Shown: positions 1-10,438 of the stretch, in pieces
How the letters are laid out: every line of letters starts with the position of its first letter
Numbering within the stretch: position 1 is the first letter of the stretch
Assembly (NCBI GenBank): GCA_943704525.1
Contig: CALSCQ010000092.1
Location: 1,412-19,573 of the forward strand
Source of the DNA: Pigoraptor vietnamica
Lineage: Eukaryota; Opisthokonta; Filasterea
DNA: 18,162 nt
Direction: 5' to 3'
The notes under the pieces: model-generated
The model's input: the letters and a program-made list of their open reading frames with translations, nothing else
Database searches by the model: none
Told to the model about the DNA's origin: nothing
Program-made: the position numbers and the translations under genes

Positions 1-1877
1 GCACTGGCCGTTGCCGGACTTGCCTTCGTCGCACGTCCCATGCACGCACGTGCACGGTTGGCAGTCTGCGCCGTAATGCCCAGCGCTGCACTCGTCGCAG
101 GCCGCCCCGGTGAACCCGGTGGCGCAAGTCGTGCAACCGCCCCCAGCGTTCCAGCCAGCCCCGCACGTGTCGCAGACCGCCCCCGTCCATCCGCCCGCGC
201 AATTGCACGTTCCGGTTCCCGCCTTGCCCGAGTCGCAGGTGCCGCCGTTCTGACATGTGGGGCACGTGCTCGCGCACGACGCACCGTAGTGGGTGGAGTC
301 GCACGTATTGCAGTCGGCGTCGTTCGTCCAGCCCGCGCTGCAAACCGAGCACGTGGCGCCGCTCCAGCCAGTCCCATCGGGGCACTCGCACCCGGTGCCC
401 GTCTTCCCGTTGTCGCACGTCCCGTGCACACAGTTGCATGCCGATCCGCACGTGCTGCCGTAGTGGTTAAGGTCGCACTCGGCGCAGTCAAACGCCTCGT
501 TCCACCCGGCTGTGCACGTTTCGCACGACGCCCCCGTCCAGCCCGAGTCCGCCGTGCAGGTACAGGCGCCAGTGCCGGATATCCCGTCGTCGCAGTCCCC
601 GTGCTCGCAACTGCACGTGAACGCACAGCCTGCCCCGTAATTCCCGTCGGCGCAGTCGTTGCAGCCCGCGCCCGCGCCGTTCCATTTCGTGTCGCACGTC
701 TCGCAGTGCGTGCCCGTCCACCCAGTCGCAGCCGGGCACGTGCACGCGCCAGTGCCGCTAATGCCCTCGTCGCACGTCGCGCCGTTCTGGCACGCGCACG
801 CCGTGCACGACGACCCGAAGCGGCCGGCGACACACGCGTTGCAATTCGTGTCTTCAAAGCCGTCCGGGCAGTCGGCGCACGTGGTGCCCGTCCAGTGGTT
901 TGCGCACGTGCAGGCGCCGGTGCCCGCAAAGCCCTGGTCGCACGTCCCGTGCACGCACGTGCACGCGTCGCACAACGGACCGTAGTGGCCCAAAGCACAC
1001 GCATCGCAGTCGGTCCCCTGCCAGTTGGGGGGGCACGTATCGCAGTTCAAGCCAGTCCAGCCGCTGTTCGGCGTGCAGCCGCCAGTGCACTGGCCGTTGC
1101 CGGACTTGCCTTCGTCGCACGTCCCATGCACGCACGTGCACGGTTGGCAGTCTGCGCCGTAATGCCCAGCGCTGCACTCGTCGCAGGCCGCCCCGGTGAA
1201 CCCGGTGGCGCAAGTCGTGCAACCGCCCCCAGCGTTCCAGCCAGCCCCGCACGTGTCGCAGACCGCCCCCGTCCATCCGCCCGCGCAATTGCACGTTCCG
1301 GTTCCCGCCTTGCCCGAGTCGCAGGTGCCGCCGTTCTGACATGTGGGGCACGTGCTCGCGCACGACGCACCGTAGTGGGTGGAGTCGCACGTATTGCAGT
1401 CGGCGTCGTTCGTCCAGCCCGCGCTGCAAACCGAGCACGTGGCGCCGCTCCAGCCAGTCCCATCGGGGCACTCGCACCCGGTGCCCGTCTTCCCGCTGTC
1501 GCACGTCCCGTGCACACAGTTGCATGCCGATCCGCACGTGCCGCCGTAGTGGTTGTTGTCGCAGTCGGTGCAGCCGCCCGCCTCGTCCCACCCGGCGGTG
1601 CACGTTTCGCACGACGCCCCCGTCCAGCCCGAGTCCGCAGTGCAGGTACAGGCGCCAGTGCCGGATACCCCGTCGTCGCAGTCCCCGTGCACGCAACTGC
1701 ACGTGCTCGCGCAGCTTGCCCCGTAATTCCCGTCGGCGCAGTCGTTGCAGCCCGCGCCCGCGCCGTTCCATTTCGTGTCGCACGTCTCGCAGTGCGTGCC
1801 CGTCCACCCAGTCGCAGCCGGGCACGTGCACGCGCCGGTGCCGCTAACTCCCCCGTCGCACGTCGCGCCGTTCTGGC
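1..1877 (-). repeat. Long internal direct duplication within the EGF exon (offset 1,086 nt)
   Basis: Positions 1-791 match 1087-1877. The first 409 nt of each copy are identical base for base. The remaining part has roughly two dozen differences by eye, clustered around 450-490, 600-630 and 760-775. The offset is 362 codons and spans six EGF-like modules, so the unit is a six-module super-repeat. The left end of the first copy is outside the window. Confidence 0.93.
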
Positions 1878-2989
1878 ACGCGCACGTCCCCGCGCACGCC
1901 GCGCCATACTTGCCTGCGACGCAGTTGTCGCAGTTCGTGCCCGTCCACCCCGACTTGCATGTGCAAGCGCCCGTGCCCGTGATGCCCGACGACGCCGACG
2001 CCGTGCCATCGGCAAAGCACGTGAGCAGCTGGCAAGACGACCCGTAGCGGCCAGCCTTGCACGCGCCGCACACGCTGCCCGCGTACCCCGTTTGGCACTC
2101 GCACGAGCCCGTCTGTGCGCGCCCTTCGTCGCACACACCATCGTGCAGGCACCCGCACGGCGTGCAGTTCTCGCCGTAGTGCCCCGCAGCGCACTCGTCG
2201 CAGCGCGACCCCGTAAAGCCCGACTTGCACGAGCACACGCCAGTGTCGCTGTTGCAAGCGTTCATGCCCGTTTCGTCGCAGTCGCACGCCACGCAGTTCG
2301 CACCGTGGTGTCCCGCCGCGCACGAGTCGCAATTAGTGCCCGCGTACCCGTCCTTGCAAACGCAGCCAGTCCCAGAAATGCCGCTGTCGCAGTGGTCCGT
2401 CCCGTCGCCCGAGCACGCAGAGCACGAACCCGAGCACGTCGAGCCATACTTGCCCGCCACGCAGGCGTTGCAGGTTGCGCCCTCAAAGTTGGCGGCGCAC
2501 GTGCACGTGCCGTCATTCGTGATGCCTTCGTTGCATGTGCCTCCGTTGGCGCAAGAACACTGCGTGCACGCCGCCCCATAGCGACCGGCCGCGCACGCAT
2601 TGCAGGACGCCCCAGTAAATCCCTCGGCGCACGCGCACTGCCCGTCGCCCGCCGTTCCATCAGCGCACGTCGCCCCATTCTGGCAGTCGCACACGCCATC
2701 GCACTCCGTGCCGTAGTGGTTCGCGGCGCAAGAAGTGCAGTTCGCGCCGGCCCACTGGGTCGGGCACGTGCATGCGCCACTGCCAGTCACCGTGTCCGCG
2801 CACGTGCCGCCGTTCATGCATGTGCATGCGGCGCACGAGGCGCCGTAATAGAGGTCCTTGCATGCGCTGCAGCCCGTGCCGGTCGACCCGGCGTGGCAGA
2901 AGCACGACTTGCACGTGAGACGCACGCACCGTGCGCCCCCCGCCGCGGCGCACTGGTTCCCCTGGCTGCCCGCATTGTTTGACAGGTCG
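1..2989 (-). other. Single-exon EGF-like repeat array, at least 18 modules
   Basis: The exon is open for 996 codons. Eighteen modules can be counted from the aromatic-Gly landmark (usually HYG or KYG before a CxxxC pair); on the plus strand these lie near 76, 289, 468, 636, 829, 981, 1162, 1375, 1554, 1722, 1909, 2044, 2176, 2311, 2447, 2577, 2711 and 2845. Module length is about 42 to 71 residues. The modules nearest the LRRs are short and regular. Those toward the left edge are longer and belong to the six-module super-repeat described separately. Unlike the LRR part, this region has no introns inside the window. Confidence 0.85.
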
Positions 2990-3411
2990 CTGGAGAATAA
3001 AAAGAAATTCAGAGCGTCAGCACTGGTAGCTGTCCCCTGCTGGCCAAGACAAGCCGTTCAACCTCAAAGTAAGAGCATTTCACCCTCGCGGCACTCACAC
3101 TACGGAAGTGGACGGCAGTTTGTCGAAAATCGTGCTCGGAATTGTGGTGAGCGAGTTGCGATCCAGGTTGCTGCGCAGTGGGCACTGGTGAGATCCTTCG
3201 GCAAGTGACAGCAGACATTTTCAAAAACTCGCCACACGAGGTATCAATGAACGCGTGTCAGTGTGGAGGGGATGCGCACATTTGTGTTTGTGTGTTTGTG
3301 TATTTGTGTGTGTGAGTGTGTGTGTGGTGTGTGTGGTATGTGTGTGTGGTATGTGCGTGTGGTGTGTGTGTGTTGTGTGTGTGTGTGTTGTCTGTTGTCT
3401 TGTGTTGTGTG

Positions 3412-3456
<45 letters not shown>

Positions 3457-6211
3457 GTGTGTCACACGGTCAGATGGCGCGCCACCACTTACAGCAGACC
3501 GAGCGAGGTCGTCGTGGTGAAGAGACCGGCCGGGAGGGACGTGATAAGGTTGTTCGACAGCGACCTGCGAGCGCCAGCAAGCGACCATGGCATTAGAACA
3601 GAAGCGACCCCCGAGTTCATGCACACCAAACAAGCTTGTGCCTACAGGGTTCGGTGAGGAGAGCGAATTGGACCGGGACATAAGGACGAACACCCATTGG
3701 CATTCTGAAGCACTCACAGAGAGGCCAGTGCAGTCGTGTGCGTGAACAGCGACGCCGGCAGCGTGGGAAGCTTGTTTTTCGAAAAGTCGCTGCGAGAAAA
3801 CAATAAAAATAGATCGTCGAGTGAGAAACCTCTCTGTCCACCGCAACGCACGCACACGCATAGAGGTGCATCGCACACTCGCTATTCACACGTTCACTCC
3901 CACGCACAACATATTCGCGAGCATTCCAAGCACACACACAAGCATATGCGCACGCCGCCGAAAAGCAAGAAAAAAACGGTGACAATGCATCCATTTCAAA
4001 GCAGGTTTGGCACAAGCCACTCACACTTCGGTGAGGGACGTGGTGGCGTCCAAAAGACCGCTGGGAATCGACGTGATCCTGTTTGACGACAGATCGCTGC
4101 GGGCGGAGATGCAGAGCACACCAAATCAGTGGGCGTCATCATACAGACACACCCAGTCGAGTCAGTTGATAGCGTTGCACTATAACCGCAATGGCGCGGT
4201 CCGCCTTACAGTTTCGTGAGCTTGTCGTTGTTCGCCAGCAGAGCAGCCGGGACGGTCGTGAGCAAATTTGAAGTCAAATAGCTGGGAAGGGATGGCACGC
4301 GTGAGACATCCAAAAGGGGAGACGCCGCAAAGAGCCGGGCAGCTTGCGGCGAAATGGCAAGACAAACTCACAGCTTCGTGAGCTTCGTCGTAGGGTTGAA
4401 GAGGGTTGCCGGAAGACCGGCGAAATTGAGGCGGTTCGATCGCAAGGAACTGCGTCGAGGTACGCAAGTGCATATAGTGAGCACGTGGGATTACAACAGG
4501 AAGGAACGACTGAGAGCAGGCCACTCCACTCACATCGTGTCAAGGTTAGTGGCGCCGGTAAACGCGTTCGAGGGAAGGCTCGAAATGCGCGTGCTGTCAA
4601 TGGAGCTGCAATGGCAAGCCAGATTGAAAAGGTTATCGCACCGCATCCACCGGGCCGGCAATGGCTCGCCAACAACGACTTACCACGTCAACAACAACAA
4701 CAACAACAACAACAACAACCACAACCTCAGAGAAAAACAGCGACGACGACGACGACGACGACCAGAAACTTAATACCACTGCAACACTTTCTACATCAAC
4801 GACTACGAGAGCAACCGGCAGCTACATGTACACGTGGCACCACGGCAAAAGTAACAGCAACCCACAGGGTCTGCAGCTGCGTGCACGTCGCGAGGAATCC
4901 GCCGGGAATCGATACAAACTGGTTGCTCGACAGGTCACTGCGAGTGCAAAGACAGCGACGTCAGCCGTTGCAGCTCGTGAATGGCCCGGCCCAGTCACGG
5001 GCCGCAAAGGGCCCTCAGCGATGCCCCGCCCCCTCACAACTGGAAACAGGCGCGCACGTGCACATGCAACCCACAGTTCGATGAGCTTCGTCTGGGCCGC
5101 AAACGAGTCGGCGAGAATGGTTTCCATATCATTGTTGTCGAGAAACCTGCATTGAACGTGACCAGCGAATGAGCTGAATAACAAGTGGGCGCCGCAGTTG
5201 TGCGCACACTCACAGCGACGTCAGCTCGGTCTGTGCAGTCAACAGGCCCGTGCGAATGATCCCGATGCTGTTCAATGTCAGATACCTGCACGGCGTTCGA
5301 TTAGACGGCGAATGCAAACGGAATACGTTCACAGCAAGGAAGAGCGCGTTTGTGGGCCGAGGCAGTCAGTTGAAGGAAGCGTGGTGGCAATGAAAGCACG
5401 GAATTCTGCCACCCGCTACACACGCCTGGCATGCAGCTATGCAGCGCCCGTGTCACTTGCATGCGGCCACAACACCAACACTCACAGCTCCTTGAGGCCA
5501 GTCAGCGGGGCAAGCGCGGCGGCCTTGAGGTCATCATCGGCGGGATCGCCAATGTTTGAGATGAAAATTAGGTTGCCCGTGAGGTCCCTGCACTCGACAA
5601 CGCGTAATATGCGCGGTAACGGGTCAGCGACTGAACGAGGCGAGCTTCAGCAGCTCGTGCCCGACTGAACGGCACGGCCGTTCAGCCCCGGTGTCGTTAC
5701 TGAAGTGCGACATAGTGCGCAGGATGCCAGAGCCATGGCACCGACACAACCCACAGTGTTTCCAGATTGGTAAGCCCAGAGAAGACGTCGTCGGTGAATT
5801 GCGAAAGGCTGTTCCCCGAGAGATCCCTGCAAATGTTGAAAAACAATGGCATTAGGAAGGTCCCTTGCGCCCCATCAAGCCCAGACCGCGCTCACTCACA
5901 GGTACTTGAGGTCCGTCAGATCGCCGAAAACGTTGTTACTAATCGTCTCAATGCCAAGGTTGGCCCAGTTCCTGCGAACAAGGGCACCGTCAGCGCACTC
6001 CCACGCACACCGATGGGCGCGGCGCGGCAAAAGCCCTGCACACTTACAGGTACTCAATCGACGTGTCGCTGAACGCGCACGAGGCGACGACCGTATCCGA
6101 ATCCGTGCACGTGCAATCGGTAGGGCAGCCAGCGCGCACGCCGCTTGCAAAGAGGATGCATGCGGCAAGTGCGCACAGCGCCACCGTGCGCGCCCGCGCA
6201 GCGCGCGCCAT
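1..6211 (-). CDS. LRR plus EGF-like repeat secreted/cell-surface protein, 5' part of gene (runs off left edge)
   Basis: Fifteen exons join in one frame to give 1,375 residues before the left edge. Exons on the plus axis, in sense order: 6048-6211, 5900-5971, 5755-5826, 5486-5587, 5214-5285, 5075-5146, 4866-4937, 4534-4605, 4372-4449, 4210-4281, 4025-4096, 3718-3789, 3493-3564, 3099-3170 and 1-2989. All introns are GT-AG and phase 2. The start codon lies in a strong ACCATGG context. Residues 1 to about 27 form a signal peptide (hydrophobic run ALCALAACILFASG). A CPTDCTC cysteine cap typical of LRRNT follows. Residues 55-379 are 13 LRRs of the type LxxNxLxxIPxxLFxxTTxLxxL. Residues 380-1375 are Cys/Gly-rich EGF-like modules (CxCxNGGTC, GxYG, CxCxxGWxGxxC), closest in spacing to MEGF/laminin-type EGF. 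A role in ligand binding or adhesion is inferred. The C-terminus, and therefore any membrane anchor, is outside the window. Confidence 0.88.
3267..3465. repeat. TG-rich microsatellite in an LRR-gene intron
   Basis: Nearly pure TG with interspersed TT, GG and GC steps, including an uninterrupted (GT)n run just before 3451. It lies inside the 322-nt intron 3171-3492, so it reads as CA-rich in the sense of the host gene. Confidence 0.95.
4688..4763. repeat. (CAA)n followed by (CGA)n trinucleotide repeats
   Basis: A CAA/ACA tract occupies about 4688-4719 and a CGA tract about 4740-4763. Both lie in intron 4606-4865 of the LRR gene and are therefore not translated in that gene. Confidence 0.9.
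5641..5685. other. Two adjacent perfect hairpins inside an intron
   Basis: Arms 5641-5646 and 5652-5657 (cgagct/agctcg) enclose a five-base loop. Arms 5665-5673 and 5677-5685 (ctgaacggc/gccgttcag) enclose a three-base loop. Both lie in intron 5588-5754 of the LRR gene. No function is assigned. Confidence 0.6.
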
Positions 6212-6945
6212 GGTCGCCCAAAGTCAACGAAAAGACCACCTCAAAACGCTATGCTGCAAACAGCTCGCGACGGGAACACGAATGACTAACAACCCGCGCG
6301 CCAGTGCCGGATGCCAAACGCTTTTCTGCGGCAACATCCGACGCTTGAAGGGGGGAGAGGGGAGGCGGGGAAAGGGTACTTGCCGATGGGCGTTGGCTCT
6401 CGGGAATAATTTCCATTTCCATACGCAGCCCATACTCACACTGCGATCGCGGCCTAAAAAGGCAGGTCCCCAGTCGAGGGAGCCCCGCCCTCCGGGTCGT
6501 AATTTGAAAATCGCCAATAGAACGCACAAAAACGTCCGACTTCAAATTAAATCACCCGTCTTTTCTGCAATTGGAAACTTGCGGTTGTTCCGAACGTTAC
6601 AACTCGCGCGCCCACCTTTTTTAGTCTTTTTCGATGACAACATTTTTGCGTCAGATCCCAAACCGCTCCGGCCTGCAGTTCCGGGACCCCGGGCCGACCC
6701 CGAGACAACTTCGATGATGTCGTTCGTGGTAAAAAGATTATTATTATTGTTACAAAGTCGGTCTCGCATAGCAAAAAAAAAAAAAGGCAAGGCGGAACGG
6801 TACAAAGACTGACATTGACAGTGCGTGCTGCGCAACGGCTGTGCAGCGCGGAGCCCGCGTGTGCCGATAGAGCTCACGCCTCGGCGATGAGTCAGCACAG
6901 TTTCGTTACTTACGGACAGCTGAAGTCTGTGCGCGTCAAAGTGAT
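6212..6945. promoter_or_regulatory. Intergenic: LRR-gene upstream region and SDR-gene 3' flank
   Basis: Both neighbours are on the minus strand, so this segment should hold the end of the SDR transcript (right side) and the LRR-gene promoter (left side). It is less GC-rich than the genes. It contains a 13-base A run at 6773-6785, a TTATTATTATT tract near 6738 and a purine-rich G tract near 6348-6375. I see no canonical TATA box or AATAAA on the minus strand and no convincing coding segment. Confidence 0.45.
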
Positions 6946-8222
6946 TCATTTTGAATCGTGCGCCGGCGGCAGTTTCACGAGCCCCTGCGAGCGAAGCCAC
7001 TCGATCGTGTTGCGCACGGCGTCATCAAAGGGCAGCGGGCGCCACTCGAGTTGCTCGGCGGCCTTGCCGTAGTTTGGCCGTCCCTGATGCGTCAGCCCGT
7101 ACAGCACAGACGCGGGAATCAGCGGCGGCTTGCCGGTCACGCACGACACCCAGCCGCCGAGCACGCTGACGCCCTTCGCCACCACGTACGGCATCACGGG
7201 CGGCTGCTGGATGGCGGGCTCGTGCCGCCGCATCGTCGCGACAATGTCCGCGAGCGAGTGGTAGCTTTCCGCGCACAGAAAATGGGCGTCGTTCTGGATT
7301 GCGCCGTTGCGCAGCTTCCGCTCGGCCGCCACGTGCATCGCGCCGCAGTCGTCGCTGTAGACCATCGAATAGCCGCCCGCCAGCAGCATTGGAATGGCGC
7401 CCGCGGCCACGTCGACGAAGAACTGGTTCATGGTGGGCGTCGCGAGGGAACCGGGGCCAAACACGGCGGCCGGGTGGATGTGCGCCGTGCGAATGCCGCC
7501 GTCGCTCAGCCGAGCGGCGTACGACTGCACGAGGCACTGCGCGTCCACCTTGGACTGCTGGTAGGGCGTCGCCATCGCAGTGCCCGCGGGGACAAGCTCG
7601 CTCTCGTCAAACGGCTGGTCCACGGAAAACTTGAGCGTGTCCATCGTCGATGTGAAGATGATGCGCTCCACGGGCACTCCGCGGCCCCCCTCGCGCACGG
7701 CCGAATTGTGCGCGAGCGCAGCCTCCATGAGCAGCCGCGTGCCCTCGACATTCACGCGGCGGAAGGCGTCCGGGTCGGGGTTCCAGTGCTCAGGGATGCC
7801 CGCTGCAAACGACGTAGAGAGCGTCAGTGGGTGCACGCATGCTTTGTGTTTGATGCTGTGTGTGTGTGTACGCGAATCGTAAGCTCAGCAACGCAACGAG
7901 CAGTGGGCGAACAGCGATGGCCTTCTTGGAGGAATTCTGTGAAAAATGGAAAGGGCACAAGCTGCTCACCCGCGTGGTATATCACGTGCTGCCCGTCCAC
8001 CGCCCGCTGCAGCGACGCCGCGACCGTGATATCGCCCTCGACAATGTCAAACAGGACGTCCTTTTGCGCCGCATAACGCGCAATCACATTCTTCTCGGCC
8101 TTTGCGCGATCGCGCACAAGCAGGCGAATGCGGTACTCTCCCGCAGCGACGAGGGCGTGCACTATGCTGGACCCCACGAGGCCCGTGCTCCCCGTCACAA
8201 GCGCATTAAGCGACGGTGCCAT
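6946..8222 (-). CDS. Extended short-chain dehydrogenase/reductase (NAD-dependent epimerase / 3-beta-HSD-like)
   Basis: Two exons (7970-8222 and 6946-7802) joined by a 167-nt GTGAGC...CAG intron (phase 1) give 369 residues. Residues 10-17 are TGSTGLVG, the TGxxGxxG cofactor motif of a Rossmann fold. LVRDR and GDI follow at the expected spacing, and HAAG near residue 83 rebuilds across the splice as the usual HxAA motif. NVEGT lies near 102-106. The catalytic set is Ser136 (TST), Tyr165 and Lys169 (YQQSK). This order and length fit extended SDRs of the dihydroflavonol reductase, 3-beta-HSD and epimerase group, which use NAD(P)H on sugar, steroid or phenolic substrates. The substrate cannot be named. 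There is no signal peptide or clear membrane span, so a cytosolic location is likely. The start codon has A at -3 and G at +4. Confidence 0.92.
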
Positions 8223-9181
8223 TCTGAAGCAACGAAGAGAAGGTGGGACAAATGCATTCGAAGTTCAAATCGCACCGCTGGAAAGAGAGGAGGGAGAGGG
8301 AGTATGTGCCTGTGTGCATGCGCGTGTGTGCGTGTTGGAAATTTGCCGGTTTCTGGCGGAACAAAAACAGCCAATGACACGCGAGGAATTGTCACGTGAT
8401 CATCGCACGATGACGTCACGGTGTATCGTCGTCGTAGTTTGGCTTGAAGCATAGTAGTGTTCAGGAGTTCTGCATCGCGTGGTCGTACCCTCAATAGCCC
8501 CTCTGCGTGCGCTTCCGTTGTATCGTTCACTCGCTGCCTACAACGGCGGCGAATCCAGGGTGTGCGGCTCGCCGTCCACACAGCAGTTTCCCCTTACGAC
8601 GGCTATCTTCTGCTGGACCCATACTAGTGAGCCTCACGCTTGTGCGTCCTCCGCGAGCACTTGCACAAGGTCGTGGTCGTTGCTTGTACACCTCAATAGC
8701 AGACGACATGCGACGGGCGACGCGGTGAGTAAACTGCATCCGCACCGGCGGCTGAAGACAGTTTCACCCCTCCGACTCATTGGTCTGACTACTCGCGTCC
8801 GTCACGGTGTGCGATGGGTGCTGTCACACTTTACTCCAGGTGACAAGGAGGGAAGTACCACTCGCGCGGCACGGTGTGCGATGGGCGCCTGCTGTGCACT
8901 TTACGCCCTTGGCAGGCGTGTCAGCACGGCGGCGGCAATGAACGAACCACGACGCGCCAAAGTCGCACGCGATGCCCTGTCCCATGAGTGAGCTGCGCAG
9001 TCAGCGAGCAGTCAGTTCCCGCACTGCGCCGCAGAGGGAGAAGAGAACTCGCGCCACATCGAGCAACGGAGTGCACCGCTGAACCACAGGCTGAGGCAAG
9101 AACTGAAGCTCTTGAGCTACAACTGTGAGTGACATGGCTGACGCTGGAGAGATGCAGCCAGTCTGACACCTGAAAACCCCT
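8223..9181. other. Intergenic, no supported gene
   Basis: This is the upstream flank of the SDR gene. Short open frames exist on both strands, but none has convincing composition, splice signals or recognisable motifs. A diverged direct repeat lies at about 8791-8905. Confidence 0.4.
8791..8905. repeat. Diverged direct repeat pair
   Basis: The 16-mer cacggtgtgcgatggg occurs at 8803-8818 and again at 8870-8885. Each copy is preceded by actcgcg and followed, after a few bases, by a cactttac block. The copies are offset by about 67 to 69 nt. Confidence 0.7.
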
Positions 9182-9439
9182 CTACTTGGCCGAGTCCTCG
9201 CCCATCGCCGGCCGTAAGTGCGGCCCGAGGTCTCTCGTCCCCCCCTTCTCAAGCGGCCCTCGCCATTGTTGCTGTTGCTGCGGCCGCGACGTATTTTCCC
9301 GCCAGTTTGGCGCACCACTGCCCGGCACTCCCGCGCTCTGTGCGGTGATGTCGTTGGCTGCGTCGGGTTCGACTCCGCCCACGGCGCCCGCAGCGACCCC
9401 GAGCCGCCCGCTCTCGAGGTTCTCCTCGTGCGTCTCCAT
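9182..9439 (-). CDS. Possible small hydrophilic protein, 85 aa (or 3' exon of a longer gene)
   Basis: The frame from the ATG at 9439 encodes 85 residues with strongly G/C-biased third codon positions, unlike the competing frames on the same strand. The product is hydrophilic with no membrane segment. It begins METHEENLES, has a central Gly/Ala region, then a short glutamine run (Q5) and a charged C-terminus ending GEDSAK. The frame stays open upstream to about 9565 without an obvious better start, so an upstream exon is possible. No family is recognised. A longer overlapping frame (9001-9852) has poorer composition and is treated as a shadow. Confidence 0.4.
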   Translation of the reverse strand: METHEENLESGRLGVAAGAVGGVEPDAANDITAQSAGVPGSGAPNWRENTSRPQQQQQWRGPLEKGGTRDLGPHLRPAMGEDSAK

Positions 9440-9863
9440 GCCAGTAGCGACTTTACTCTCCGAGTCACGTGCTGCCGAAACTGTAGCGTGACTGATCGTG
9501 CTGGAGCCAGCCGCGCGGCTGACGGCTTGTAGAGCACCCAAGCAGACGCGTCGATGGCACGCAGGCCCTGAGGCTCACGCACCCTATTTTTGCTTGTGCG
9601 ACAATGCAAAGCGTGACGGCGTTCCATGGATGCCGACCAGGTTACTACAAGCAGGTGTCTGGACACCCGTCTTGTTCGCAGCCCTGAGTTCAACATCTGC
9701 TCACACTGTGGCAAAATCAATCTCCATTTACTGCGACACAGCCCTCGGCGACAGTGCAGCTGCCAGCCGAATGGGCACAGCCACGGCGTGAATGGTATCG
9801 AACATCGTCGGTCGCAAGTTCGAGTCCCAATCAACGCAGGCTTCGCACGCACGGCAGATTAGC
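9440..9863. other. Intergenic or 3' flank, no supported gene
   Basis: This lies downstream of the 105-aa gene and upstream of the possible 85-aa gene, both on the minus strand. A Pol III B-box-like string near 9818-9828 was examined as a tRNA and rejected. No polyadenylation signal of the AATAAA type was seen. Confidence 0.4.
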
Positions 9864-10438
9864 TTACTGCTGCTGCGCGCGCGACACCTGGTCGCGCCGC
9901 GTGACGGGCGTGAAGTCCCTGTCGGGCATTTCAATACCGGCGGCCTCCAGCGCCTGCTGCGTACGGGTCTGGTTGTCGCCCCACCCGTACGTGTTCGACA
10001 CTCTGCGTTGTTGTCAGTGTCATTCAGATTGTATATACAATACGGGCGAGCACAGCCGGCAGTAAGACCACGACTATGTGCATTTCCTCATCCCCGCAGG
10101 AGAACGCATGACATTCTGCACGCATCTGCACGCATACAATGGCACGATCGAAACGCGCGCGCACACACACACACACACATGAAATTCGACAGACAGCAAA
10201 GTGGTTCGTGCTTACTGAGTATACCCGCGCAACGCAAGTGCCTGGCAAATGAAACGCACCGGACGCTCTTCTTCCGCGCGCCGCCCGTCTGCAGCTTCTC
10301 GACTTCGCGGCGGGCGTTGATGTCGAGGGAGTCGTCCGGCAAAACGGGGTTGTGTGCACGCGCCTCGCTCCCACGGCCGCGTGGGGATCCCAGGCCCTGC
10401 GTGGGCTGCGTGTCGTCGGGCATGCGCGTAAACTCCAT
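9864..10438 (-). CDS. Uncharacterised 105-aa protein, two exons
   Basis: Exon 10260-10438 (59 codons plus 2 bases) joins exon 9864-10002 (1 base plus 45 codons and TAA) across a 257-nt intron with a GTGCGT donor and CAG acceptor. The join restores an Arg codon. The product is hydrophilic and rich in Arg, Asp, Gln and Pro, with no signal peptide or membrane segment. The centre holds a predicted helix (DINARREVEKLQ). The second exon has the aromatic segment SNTYGWGDNQTRTQQ and ends with three Gln codons. I do not recognise the family. The start is the first ATG in frame; a CAG lies three bases before it, so a further upstream exon cannot be excluded. Confidence 0.65.

Larger units (their letters stand above)
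3099..5971 (-). other. Array of 13 single-LRR exons, phase 2-2
   Basis: Thirteen consecutive exons each encode one leucine-rich repeat. Eleven are exactly 72 nt (24 residues). Exon 4372-4449 is 78 nt, a two-residue insertion. Exon 5486-5587 is 102 nt, with an acidic ten-residue insertion. Every exon begins with the last base of a codon and ends with the first two bases of a Leu, Val or Ile codon, so exons can be gained or lost without breaking the frame. Donors are GTGAGT, GTAAGT, GTAAGG or GTGGGT, and acceptors are CAG. Introns range from 67 to 322 nt and show no obvious similarity to one another, so the exon multiplication is not very recent. Confidence 0.9.

Noticed and set aside
40-2982. 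A 980-codon open frame on the plus strand, rich in Ala, Arg and Val
   Set aside because: It is the exact antisense of the EGF-like exon. The regular Cys/Gly codons (TGC, GGC) of the sense strand produce a stop-free, low-complexity complement. The minus-strand frame has domains, a splice join to the LRRs and a signal peptide.
3640-3717. Possible extra or decayed LRR exon next to exon 3718-3789
   Set aside because: A donor-like site exists, but no acceptor falls at a compatible distance and the translation lacks the LRR pattern.
3244-3876. Minus-strand frame with a long His/Thr repeat
   Set aside because: The repeat is the translation of the intronic TG/CA microsatellite, and the frame crosses known LRR exons out of frame.
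9760-9840. tRNA-like B-box (gttcgagtcc) in the 3' flank of the 105-aa gene
   Set aside because: Only the T-loop resembles a tRNA. The T stem and acceptor stem do not form, and no anticodon arm is found at the proper distance.
9001-9852. A 283-codon minus-strand open frame overlapping the possible 85-aa protein
   Set aside because: Its composition is Arg/Ser/Cys-rich without third-position bias. The alternative frame at 9182-9439 has stronger coding character.
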